Shown piece by piece: positions 1-6,789 of a stretch of DNA of 13,901 nucleotides. Each line of letters begins with the position of its first letter. The first letter of the stretch is position 1. This DNA is from Thalassiosira profunda. Its lineage: Eukaryota > Bacillariophyta > Thalassiosirophyceae > Thalassiosirales > Thalassiosiraceae. The stretch spans positions 1-13,901 of the forward strand of contig JALLAP010000627.1 of the NCBI GenBank assembly GCA_036939355.1, read 5' to 3'. The notes beneath the pieces were generated by a model. The model made no database searches. It was not told the DNA's origin and saw nothing but the letters and a program-made list of their open reading frames with translations. A program made the position numbers and the translations under genes.

Positions 1-361
1 GGAAGGCGCCACTGCCGGCCTTGAGGATCGTCTTGGTAAACCCCATCGTTGCTGCAACTTGCGGGTGTGGGGCGGGCGAATTTTTCCATATCGTACTCTC
101 TCAGTCTGTCAAGCTAAAGGACATCCGTGTGGGGGAGAGAAATGCCAGGCATGAAATCCAGGACGGTGGGTGCCAGGAATGCATGTCTGGCGAGGTGTAC
201 ACCTTCCGATGCAAGAGGAGTTGGCTGGGGACAACGTCCGCCTGATTGTGAAGAAATGGGTCGAGTGCTACTGCGATGGCGGGGAGCTGGCCAAGTGCGA
301 GGAGAACGAATATGCTGCGCACCCTGCAGGAGATGACAATTCATTGAGCGACAGTGAATGA
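1..361 (+). CDS. 3' end of an unrecognised gene, probable terminal exons (partial)
   Basis: A frame open from about 155 ends in TGA at 359-361 and gives a hydrophilic C-terminus with a VKKWVECYCDGGELAKCEEN segment and an acidic, Ser-rich tail ending NSLSDSE. The same frame is blocked upstream by TGA at 152-154, so the coding sequence must enter by splicing or start inside. A workable model is an exon to base 35, an intron with donor GTAAAC at 36 and acceptor CCAG at 158-161, and a last exon 162-361; phase (1 nt + 2 nt) is preserved. An alternative in-frame acceptor ends at 176. The gene converges on the 490-2172 gene. No domain was recognised. Reading the frame open from base 3 to 245 instead is possible but looks less protein-like. 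Seen: open frame and splice-like dinucleotides. Inferred: that they are used. Confidence 0.35.
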
Positions 362-489
362 GTGCGAACCGTGATTGATCGACATCGGTAAGCAAGGGGT
401 GGTTCATGCAACGTGAAAGTAGAGTGTGGAGTGGAGTGTGCTAATGTTTAACGATTCTTATGTACCCTCCGCGATGAAGGATGCTTATT

Positions 490-2172
490 TCAGGGTTCCT
501 CGAACCCCGGATGTTCTTCTTCCGGATATCCTTCTCGAAGGGCCCGCTGCCCTTGCGGGAACCCCCGTTCCGGGAGGACCCCTCCTTGCGGCATATGCCA
601 TCGGTCTGCCCACCGCTCCGCGTTCTCCGCCTTCCGCTGCGCCCGCCGCTCCGCGTTCTCTTCCCTTCGTCTCGCGTCCTTCTCTCGCCGCGTGGCGAGT
701 ATGTTCGCATCCCGCGTCGCCCTCGCCTTGGCGTGCCGGGCTGTGACGATGGCCGCGACGCGGCGGGCCTTGCGCTCCGCGAACACTTGCTGCGGCGTCA
801 GGGCGCTGCCCGCGGCGGAGGGATCGCCCGCGATTGTTTCGTCCGCGGCCACGGCGCCAGAGTTCTCTGGGAGCTTGCGATATCTCTTAACCTCGTCGTC
901 CCCTGCGCGGAAGAGGCCCCACAAAGTATCAGGAAGCAGGTCTCTCACCGATGCGAACTTGTCTTCTGCCACCAGCGCCATCGTTCCCAAACTCAGCGCC
1001 GCTAGCGCCGCGACCACAGCAATGGCCCGGGCACACCTCCGCATGTACACCCACCTCCGCCTCCGCCGCTCCTTCGACAGCGGCGAGCTCTCACTCAACT
1101 GACTGGTCTCGCTACCGCTCGTCGAATCCGCATCACGCGCCAGCGAATTGCCCCCGTGGAACGGACCAACCGCGCTCCAGAACCCGGAGCGTCCGGTCTC
1201 CACGGAACAAAAGCTTTCCCGTCGTCGCATCGCGGAGCTGCCGTTGCCGCTCGAGTTGCCACTGCCGTTGCCGTGGCTCGCAAATGAGCGGTTCAGCCCA
1301 ATACTATTGTTCTCCCTCTGCACGTCTCCTCCTACGTTCTCGGTCCCGTCGCGCATCAGCCGCAGCAAGGCTCGATAGGCCGCTGCGCTCTCCCCCAGAG
1401 GATTCTGGACGCCCAATCCTGCCGCTCCGTCGGCACCGTGAGCAGCGTACCCAGCTCCGTATCCCGCACCTGCCCTTTCCCAATGACCCGGCAGATCTCC
1501 CTGCAGCGGATCCCCCAGCGCATTTCCAATCTCCGCCATGCCTCGATTGAAGCTCGCGGCGCTCGTCCCGGAGGCCACCTGAAAAAGACCCCCGGCCAAT
1601 TCGGAATCCATGCTGAGGTTGGAGCTCAGGCTGACCAGACTGGAGGTCTCCATCCGAGGCCGCAGGTCCATGACCTCCATGTCGCTCCTTCCGGTCACGT
1701 AGCTGCTCCCGTCGCTCTCCAGTGAGTGGGCGTCGTAATCTTCGGGATCGTCGCGGCTGAACCGAATCGAGTTGCGACGGACCTGACAGTCGCTCTGGAG
1801 GGTGTCCAGCGACAGGGAGGAGAGGGCGGTGTCGTGGGTGGCCCTTCGGCGTGGGCCGGAGTTGGATGAGGCGGAGGCGGAGCGCTCGGGAGGGAGCGGT
1901 GCGACGACGAGGGCACCATTGGCGGCGGGCGAGGCGCCCTGTGTGAAGCTTGGGCGGCCCTGCTGGCCCGGGCGGCCCCTCCGGGCGAAGGGGTTGGCGT
2001 GCCGCGGCGCCGGTGCAATATTTAGGCCCTGCGAGCGCGGGGAGCTGGAGTTGGACCGGCGCGGGGTGTCGTCGGCGTCGAGATCGCTTGAGTGGCCGCT
2101 GTTATTGCTGTTGGAGCCGTCGCCGCTGTCGCCGGCTGCGGGCGCCCCGGGCGGGGAGGACGCGCGCATCAT
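490..2172 (-). CDS. Ser-rich single-pass membrane protein with charged coiled-coil C-terminus (560 aa), unknown function
   Basis: Not a family I recognise. Residues 1-365 are low-complexity, rich in Ser, Gly, Asn and Ala, and probably disordered. A basic cluster (ERRRRRWVYMRRCAR, about 368-382) abuts one hydrophobic segment (about 383-401, AIAVVAALAALSLGTMALV), followed by acidic AEDK. This suggests a membrane anchor with the long N-terminal part on the cytosolic side. Residues about 460-525 are Arg/Glu/Ala-rich with an 11-residue repeat (ENAERRAQRKA / ENAERWADRW), like a charged single helix or coiled coil. There is no signal peptide. The start is the first of two adjacent ATGs at 2172; an in-frame ATG at 2373 would add 67 residues but would run through the CCAAT-type element. 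It is divergent from, and paralogous to, the 2940-3635 gene: both have MDLR, SSLVSL, VYxRRCARA, ALAALS and YR(K/R)LPE in the same order. No intron is needed. Confidence 0.8.
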   Translation of the reverse strand: MMRASSPPGAPAAGDSGDGSNSNNSGHSSDLDADDTPRRSNSSSPRSQGLNIAPAPRHANPFARRGRPGQQGRPSFTQGASPAANGALVVAPLPPERSASASSNSGPRRRATHDTALSSLSLDTLQSDCQVRRNSIRFSRDDPEDYDAHSLESDGSSYVTGRSDMEVMDLRPRMETSSLVSLSSNLSMDSELAGGLFQVASGTSAASFNRGMAEIGNALGDPLQGDLPGHWERAGAGYGAGYAAHGADGAAGLGVQNPLGESAAAYRALLRLMRDGTENVGGDVQRENNSIGLNRSFASHGNGSGNSSGNGSSAMRRRESFCSVETGRSGFWSAVGPFHGGNSLARDADSTSGSETSQLSESSPLSKERRRRRWVYMRRCARAIAVVAALAALSLGTMALVAEDKFASVRDLLPDTLWGLFRAGDDEVKRYRKLPENSGAVAADETIAGDPSAAGSALTPQQVFAERKARRVAAIVTARHAKARATRDANILATRREKDARRREENAERRAQRKAENAERWADRWHMPQGGVLPERGFPQGQRALREGYPEEEHPGFEEP

Positions 2173-2939
2173 CGCCTCCTTCGTCTCTATTACTGAGCAC
2201 TTGCAGCGGCCGCGCCGTCGCCGCGGGCGGGACCTGTGCACATCTTGTGCACTGCACACGTTTTGGCTTGCTTGAGTTGAATGAGGGCTTCCTTTGCAAA
2301 AATGACCCGTGAGGTCATTTGACCAATGACAACTTGGCAAACCAGAGGGTTCCCTCTCATGCAACAGAGTCATGGTGCATCATGGCGTGGGCAAGGCAAG
2401 GAGGCCATCTCCAAAGCCTCCACCGAGAAGCCAATCGCCCAGCTAGCCCGGCCTAAAATGAGCCGGGCGCTCCTGCCCCACCTGCGAGCAACTGCCCCAT
2501 CTGCGGCCGACGGGGCCGAGTGGCGGCGGCAGTCTCCACGACGGACCGGCACTGCAACAGTCGCTCCGTTGGCCCCCATTGCTCGGGCGGTGGCAGCGGC
2601 GCAGGAGGCGGCGGCGTCGAGCGCGGACGGCGGACCCCCGCCCTCTCACTGGCCCGCCGTATCTGACACAACACGCAGCACACCAAGGTGCAAGCCGCGA
2701 AGGCTAAGGGAAGCGGTTGCAGGAGGAACGCAACGAAGACCGGGCGGCGAGGCTGACGACGTCTCGGTTCACTCGGCGGGGCACACGTTGCAATTCCTGC
2801 GAGAAACGAGGGAGTTTTGGGACGACGATCTCCGTCAATTTCGAGCGGGCCGCTGAGCGACGTTGTTGGCTCGCCCGGTCCTATCGAGAGCAACAACGAG
2901 GCAAGCAACGAGCCAGAGCGCGAGGCAGGACCCGAGCTG
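2173..2939. promoter_or_regulatory. Divergent intergenic region between two paralogs
   Basis: About 770 bp separate the likely ATGs of the two head-to-head paralogous genes. It contains the dyad GTGCACATCTTGTGCAC at 2236-2252, a CCAAT-type element at 2322-2333, and a GC-rich half (2400-2750) with no convincing coding frame. The open frame used by the right-hand gene extends left of its first ATG to 2757, without an ATG, so part of this region may be 5' exon or UTR of that gene. A + strand frame from 2326 to 2856 and an antisense frame 2453-2908 look like by-products of high GC. TATA-like boxes were not evident. Confidence 0.45.
2322..2333 (+). promoter_or_regulatory. CCAAT-type element ACCAATGACAAC
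   Basis: The 12-mer ACCAATGACAAC holds a CCAAT core and lies between the two divergent paralogs, about 150 bp upstream of the left gene's ATG. The exact reverse complement occurs at 13012-13023, between the second divergent gene pair. CCAAT boxes are known binding sites for NF-Y-type factors in eukaryotes; use here is inferred from position and exact recurrence. Confidence 0.4.
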
Positions 2940-3635
2940 ATGGACCTGAGGCAGCCGGGCGACGACAGCAGCTCCAGCTTGGTGAGCCTGGGCTATTTAA
3001 CAGCAGGCGACGGAAGCGGAAGCGGAGGATCGCACGACGAGGAGGAGGGGAGCATTGCCAGCGGCCACTCGGGGTACCATTCGGGACATCTCGCCGGCAT
3101 CCTCGCCAAGGATGAGGGCGGCGTTACAACTAATGCTGTTACTTCGGGACCACTGGAGAAGAGAAAGAGGAGGAGGGTGTACGTGAGGCGGTGCGCACGA
3201 GCGGTATGCACCTTGGTCGCCCTGGCGGCATTGTCGGGGAGCGCCATTTATCTGATTGCGGAGGAGGAGCCCTTGCTAGAAAGTTGGTCGGAGGGCGTGC
3301 GAGAATGGTTCTCCGGCGACGCGCGGGCAGATGAAGGGGGCTACCGCCGATTGCCGGAGCTGGATGCAGCAGAGGAGGGGACGACGCCAGATCATCCATA
3401 TGATTACCACCACGACAACGCCGGACGGGAACGGGTGCGGAAGCACATTGCACATCGAGACGGCCAGCGGGCGGAGAATAGAAACTTTCCGGCCGTGCAT
3501 CCGGAGCAACAGCGATATCTGAGGAGCGAGAAAGCGCTGGCGATTGCGGAACGAGCCCAAGAAATGGACCTTCGACTGGAGGAAGAATCTGGCAGAGATG
3601 GGGAGAAGAAGCAACGCCGTGGGCCGCAGAGCTAA
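2940..3635 (+). CDS. Ser-rich single-pass membrane protein, short paralog of the divergent neighbour (231 aa or longer)
   Basis: The protein from the first in-frame ATG has a Ser/Gly/His-rich N-terminus (MDLRQPGDDSSSSLVSLGYL, then SGHSGYHSGH), a basic patch (KRKRRRVYVRRCARA, about 74-88), one hydrophobic segment (about 88-107, ending LIAEEE), a conserved EGGYRRLPEL about 30 residues later, and a charged helical tail rich in Arg, Glu and Gln. The order and motifs match the 490-2172 gene, so the two are paralogs arranged head to head. The frame is open back to 2757 without an ATG and still looks Ser-rich (for example SPSISSGPLSDVVGS); the true N-terminus may therefore lie in an upstream exon that I could not place. 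The family is unknown. The basic residues before the membrane segment suggest N-terminus in the cytosol. Confidence 0.72.
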   Translation: MDLRQPGDDSSSSLVSLGYLTAGDGSGSGGSHDEEEGSIASGHSGYHSGHLAGILAKDEGGVTTNAVTSGPLEKRKRRRVYVRRCARAVCTLVALAALSGSAIYLIAEEEPLLESWSEGVREWFSGDARADEGGYRRLPELDAAEEGTTPDHPYDYHHDNAGRERVRKHIAHRDGQRAENRNFPAVHPEQQRYLRSEKALAIAERAQEMDLRLEEESGRDGEKKQRRGPQS

Positions 3636-3890
3636 CGATCGGATGTAAACAAAATGCAATTCTTCGGATATCTCTACTTCATAATACAACCTATTGTAGT
3701 GGAATGCCACTTCTGCCATCACTTCCCTCTGAGCAAGCATTCCCTCTGCAAATATCTCTCTACCCAACTCCTTTGCGACATTAATCTTTGCCAATCCACT
3801 GCCAGCCTACCTCTCTAGCACTCGGCGTACTCTGACAGCCTCATCTCCTGCTCTTTCTCACGCTACAATCCCGCACTTGAAGATCCATAC
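3636..3890. other. Convergent 3' intergenic region, no gene seen
   Basis: About 255 bp lie between two converging genes. It is less GC-rich than its flanks and has a pyrimidine-rich right part (3800-3870). A minus-strand frame starting with TTG at 3794 reads into the antisense of the 2940-3635 gene and is not considered coding. It presumably holds both 3' UTRs. No exact AATAAA was seen. Confidence 0.5.
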
Positions 3891-4310
3891 CTACACATCT
3901 TCTGGAGCTGGGGTAGGCGGCACGGGGCAGTTCCCGCCGTTGCCGTTCCCGTTCGGGCTCCACTCGCACCCAAGACGTCGATTTACGAAGCACGATAGTT
4001 CGGTGCCATCACAATCACACTTATCCTCAAAGCAGTCGCCTTTGCAGGGTGTGCTTTTCCATACGCAAACGGTGCCAGCCATGGTGCAGGAACCGCCGGG
4101 CGGCGATTCATCGAAATCCGGACTGATGTCCTGGCACCAGTTCGGTGCTAGCGAGTTGCCGTATCCCACGTGGTCAGGGTCGTTTTTCTTGAGAAGCCTG
4201 CCCGATCCCCTCAGGACCTGATGGTGGACGGGGGCGTCGTTGTCCGCGGCGGCCGAGATCGCGGCGAGGTCGACGAGGCACATCAACTTGACGATGCTGC
4301 GGGGGGTCAT
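3891..4310 (-). CDS. Small secreted cysteine-rich protein (139 aa)
   Basis: A probable signal peptide (MTPRSIVKLMCLVDLAAISAAA, cleavage near residue 22) has a modest hydrophobic core interrupted by one Asp. It is followed by DAPVHHQVLRGSGRLLKKND and then a compact Cys-rich domain, about residues 59-128, with ten cysteines (C59, 75, 82, 89, 93, 98, 100, 107, 115, 128) in an even count compatible with disulfides. The C-terminus is a Gly/Asn run followed by PVPPTPAPEDV, a Pro/Thr tail often seen as linkers in stramenopile extracellular proteins. The start is the only ATG near the frame's 5' end. No known family was recognised, so substrate and role are unknown. It converges with the 2940-3635 gene and lies about 400 bp downstream of the MYND gene on the same strand. 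Confidence 0.7.
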   Translation of the reverse strand: MTPRSIVKLMCLVDLAAISAAADNDAPVHHQVLRGSGRLLKKNDPDHVGYGNSLAPNWCQDISPDFDESPPGGSCTMAGTVCVWKSTPCKGDCFEDKCDCDGTELSCFVNRRLGCEWSPNGNGNGGNCPVPPTPAPEDV

Positions 4311-4402
4311 GATGGGGGTGGAGGAATGGGCGGGCGCGCTAGCGGCGTGGGCACCAAGTTAGGCGATGAGAAGAAGGTGAAGGTGAGGGTGAAAGAACGA
4401 GC

Positions 4403-4416
4403 GCAAGCAAGCAAGC
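4403..4416 (+). repeat. GCAA tetranucleotide microsatellite (3.5 copies)
   Basis: GCAAGCAAGCAAGC is a short perfect tandem repeat about 95 bp upstream of the small secreted gene's ATG (minus strand). Adjacent sequence 4370-4394 is an imperfect GGTGA/GAAG run. Confidence 0.75.
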
Positions 4417-4508
4417 GATGTCATCCAAAGACAGTGACGGCGAGGACTTCTCTTCTTTCACCACTTTAGGGCGCAGAGCTTTGGGGCTTGCCCCAACTGT
4501 GGCAGCAG

Positions 4509-4530
4509 CAAATAATCCATTTATTATTTG
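4509..4530. repeat. AT-rich inverted repeat, 8-bp arms, containing antisense AATAAA
   Basis: CAAATAAT and ATTATTTG form a perfect 8-bp inverted repeat around a 6-bp loop. TTTATT at 4520-4525 reads AATAAA on the minus strand, about 180 nt past the stop of the MYND gene, so it may be that gene's polyadenylation signal. The structure is seen; the function is inferred. Confidence 0.45.
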
Positions 4531-4574
4531 TTAGCGCCATTTTTTGGAGGGGAAGCTAAAATCAAGGGGGGCTG

Positions 4575-4618
4575 CCTACGTGCCCCCTTCTTGCGAGAAG
4601 GGCAGTTGAGTACGTAGG
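4575..4618. repeat. Nested inverted repeat (two concentric stems)
   Basis: Outer arms CCTACGT (4575-4581) and ACGTAGG (4612-4618) enclose an inner perfect stem, CCCTTCT (4585-4591), loop TGCG, AGAAGGG (4596-4602). It lies about 90-130 nt downstream of the MYND gene's stop on its strand, so it could form a hairpin in the 3' UTR. CCTACG...CGTAGG arms also occur at 13040-13061. Confidence 0.5.
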
Positions 4619-4706
4619 TGACTTATTGTATTACGTACGATAGGTACCGCCAGGCCACAGGAAAGCGGCGAGCTACAGCCGTGTTGCCCTCCTGCGCCCT
4701 CCTCCC

Positions 4707-6419
4707 CTATTTGGTTTTGACATGTCGGTGCATGCGGCAAAAGGCCTTGTGCGCCCGATAATCCGACACTTGACAGTCTCTGCAGCAATAACGCACTTGA
4801 TAACAGCCGGTGCATCTCATGAGACCGTCGCCGCCCTTCCCGCAGGCGGCACATTCATCGCTCGGCGCTGTGCTCGTGACTTTGCCTCCCTGTCGCTTTG
4901 CCTCCCTCGCGCGCTGGAACAAGGCCTTCACCGGACCGACCCTGTCCGGGAGGAAGGTCCCGTAGCCGTCCGTGTACACGCGGCCATATTTGAGATCTGC
5001 ATTGCCTTCCCAGTCGTCGGCGAGTCCGGGCTCGGGGTGGTCTGGGCAGCCCCCCACGGCGTCCGGGTCGGCTCCCGCCGTCGTCAGAAGGAATTCAATG
5101 CAAGCAGTTGCACCGTTCAAGGTGGCGGCGTGAAGCGCGTAGAATTTGTGCACGTCATCACAGTCGTCCCCTTTCGACAAATGCGGTGCCGCCAGGTCCA
5201 CGTTGACCCCTGGGTCCATGCCGCGACTTCGTAGCAGTATTAGAACGTTCAGGGCCCGCTTGTCATTCCGAAAATCTACCATGGCCACAACTTCATTGTT
5301 TGGCGGGAGGACGGCGCCGGTATCCAGGAGCAACGCCAGTGTGAGCACGTTGCATCTTCCACAGGCCACTCTGATATCATCAGAGGAGACCACTGCCCCC
5401 TTCTTAAGCAGTAAATCAACGTTTGGCTCGCGGTCCAGCGCGCACGCGAGATTCAATGGCGTTCGGCCGAACTTGTCCTCACACGCCAAGTCGAAGAACT
5501 CGGCCCTGCCCTCCTCGTCGAGGAGATATTGCAGCATCTCCACCCCTCCGTCGCCCAGGGCCGCCGCGGCCAGGAGACACTCGGCTGCCCCCTCCGATCC
5601 GCCCTCCCAGGTAGCCTTGCCGCCCTTCTCCACAAGAAACTGGACTACCTCAAGGTTTCCCTGGGACACTGCGCCGGTCACGAGGGGCACAAAGTCCGAG
5701 CGCGAAGCCTCGATCAAAATGTCCGGTGACGCACCGAGCTCATCAATAAGATAGGCCGCCACCTCCGTCCGGAAGGGATGCGAGCGCAAGCACGCCACCT
5801 GCAGCGGGTACAAGAGCATTGTGCACTTCGTGTCGCTCGTGCGTCTATGCAGTTTGATCAACTTTTGGTTCAGCGCCTCCCTCGCGGCCTCGGAAGTGAA
5901 CGGGTAAAATCCCTCGCCGCACCCGGGCATCGGCTTCAAGCATCCAGCGTCTACATCAAATCCCGGCCGGGCCGCCAGGGCCTTGATCCGATCGAGATCC
6001 CCCACTTGACACGCCGTGGTGATGTTGTAATATTCCTCCCGGCCGCTGCCCGCGCCGGCGAAGTCGTAGAACCACCGGGCCGCTTCCGCGCTCCTGCTCT
6101 GCACGATATATCGGCAGGCCTGTGCGGCGTCGAGCACAGTCTCCGACGTCGATGCGAGCTCCTTCACCCGGTCCAGATCGTCGCACTGCACGGCCACCTC
6201 CACGCTGTAATTGGGACATCCCTTGGAGTGGAGGAACCGCGCGATCCGCCGGTCGGTGCACCTCAACAGGGGATTGGCCCACGCGCCTCCTTCGGGGTCG
6301 CCGCCGGGATTCAGGCCCTCGACCTCGACGAGGCGCCGGACCTCGGCGAGGTCGTCGCGGTCCACCGCGGCGTCCAGGGCGTCGTACCGGATGTCGCTGC
6401 TGGAGACTTCGTTCCCCAT
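4707..6419 (-). CDS. Ankyrin-repeat protein with C-terminal MYND zinc finger (570 aa)
   Basis: The C-terminus has a complete MYND finger, residues 523-561: C523, C526, C536, C539, C545, C549, H557 and C561 with the expected CxxC...CxxC...YCxxxC...HxxxC spacing. MYND fingers are protein-interaction modules that bind proline-containing partners. Upstream are degenerate ankyrin-like helix pairs: residues 14-40, 248-265, 282-303, 318-345 (GRTPLNLACA...VDLLLKKGA) and 428-455 (YALHAATLNG...FLLTTAGADP). The start is ATG at 6419; the frame extends to 6488 only through a TTG. The N-terminus MGNEVSSS fits the N-myristoylation pattern (Gly2, Ser6), suggesting membrane association. Ankyrin+MYND proteins are known to be greatly expanded in some diatoms; their roles are mostly unknown. 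It is single-exon and divergent from the 6790 gene, with 370 bp between ATGs. Confidence 0.9.
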   Translation of the reverse strand: MGNEVSSSDIRYDALDAAVDRDDLAEVRRLVEVEGLNPGGDPEGGAWANPLLRCTDRRIARFLHSKGCPNYSVEVAVQCDDLDRVKELASTSETVLDAAQACRYIVQSRSAEAARWFYDFAGAGSGREEYYNITTACQVGDLDRIKALAARPGFDVDAGCLKPMPGCGEGFYPFTSEAAREALNQKLIKLHRRTSDTKCTMLLYPLQVACLRSHPFRTEVAAYLIDELGASPDILIEASRSDFVPLVTGAVSQGNLEVVQFLVEKGGKATWEGGSEGAAECLLAAAALGDGGVEMLQYLLDEEGRAEFFDLACEDKFGRTPLNLACALDREPNVDLLLKKGAVVSSDDIRVACGRCNVLTLALLLDTGAVLPPNNEVVAMVDFRNDKRALNVLILLRSRGMDPGVNVDLAAPHLSKGDDCDDVHKFYALHAATLNGATACIEFLLTTAGADPDAVGGCPDHPEPGLADDWEGNADLKYGRVYTDGYGTFLPDRVGPVKALFQRAREAKRQGGKVTSTAPSDECAACGKGGDGLMRCTGCYQVRYCCRDCQVSDYRAHKAFCRMHRHVKTK

Positions 6420-6789
6420 GGTGCAACTTTGCAACCCGACGGAGGGAGGAGGTAGGTGCGAATGAAGCTGGCGGCTGCGTTTCACCAAAAGTATCTAAGT
6501 GACATAAAGAACGTCAACTTCAGACGGACGGCCGCTCGGTGAGCCGCTCCATCAAAGGGGTGCCGCCGTCGGCGTCTCGACAGTCGACAACGCTCGCGTG
6601 GCGGCAGGTCGTATGGCGCTTCCTGGCGGCTACTGCGGGCGTCGTGGGAGGGAGTAGCGCTCTGAGGTTGCAAATCCTGGTCTTACTCGTGCACAGTACT
6701 ATAGACAAAGCGGATGAGACGTGCACCTGTTCTCTCCGGATAGCCCTCATAAATCGAGCAACTCTTTGCAGCAACAGAGCATCCCAGCC
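6420..6789. promoter_or_regulatory. Divergent promoter region between the MYND gene and the 1003-aa gene
   Basis: About 370 bp with no convincing gene. It contains GTGCAC at 6689-6694 and 6721-6726 and a TATA-like CTCATAAA at 6746-6753, which is 44 nt before the right gene's ATG. The same CTCATAAA occurs at 10149-10156, 51 nt before the next + strand gene's ATG. A CT/CA-rich leader precedes ATG 6790. Antisense frames here are GC-driven. Confidence 0.4.

Larger units (their letters stand above)
4311..4706. other. Intergenic region: 5' side of the small secreted gene and 3' side of the MYND gene
   Basis: About 400 bp with no gene. It contains GGTGA-type purine repeats around 4370-4394, a GCAA microsatellite (4403-4416), an AT-rich hairpin (4509-4530) containing an antisense AATAAA, and a nested inverted repeat (4575-4618). 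On the minus strand the right part is 3' flank of the 4707-6419 gene and the left part should hold the promoter of the 3891-4310 gene. Confidence 0.5.

Noticed and set aside
490..2172. Silaffin or silica-associated protein interpretation of the Ser-rich membrane proteins
   Set aside because: Ser-richness and a single TM are suggestive in a possible diatom, but there is no signal peptide and no Lys-rich silaffin-type repeat, so the label is not supported.
2173..2373. 67-residue N-terminal extension of the 560-aa protein from ATG 2373
   Set aside because: Possible, but it would translate through the CCAAT-type element and the GTGCAC dyad, and its composition (His, Cys, Arg scattered) differs from the Ser-rich N-terminus beginning at 2172. 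Left as an alternative only.
2326..2856. 176-aa + strand frame and antisense 151-aa frame in the divergent region
   Set aside because: Neither has recognisable motifs; both look like high-GC chance frames. I tried to join the + frame to the 2940 gene but found no convincing donor.
3276..3794. 172-aa minus frame with a plausible-looking N-terminus (AKELGREIFAEGM...)
   Set aside because: It starts with TTG just after a stop, and most of it is antisense to the 2940-3635 gene. The protein-like look comes from purine-rich intergenic sequence.
5778..6455. 225-aa + strand open frame
   Set aside because: It lies antisense to the ankyrin-MYND gene, whose zinc finger and ankyrin motifs make the coding strand unambiguous.
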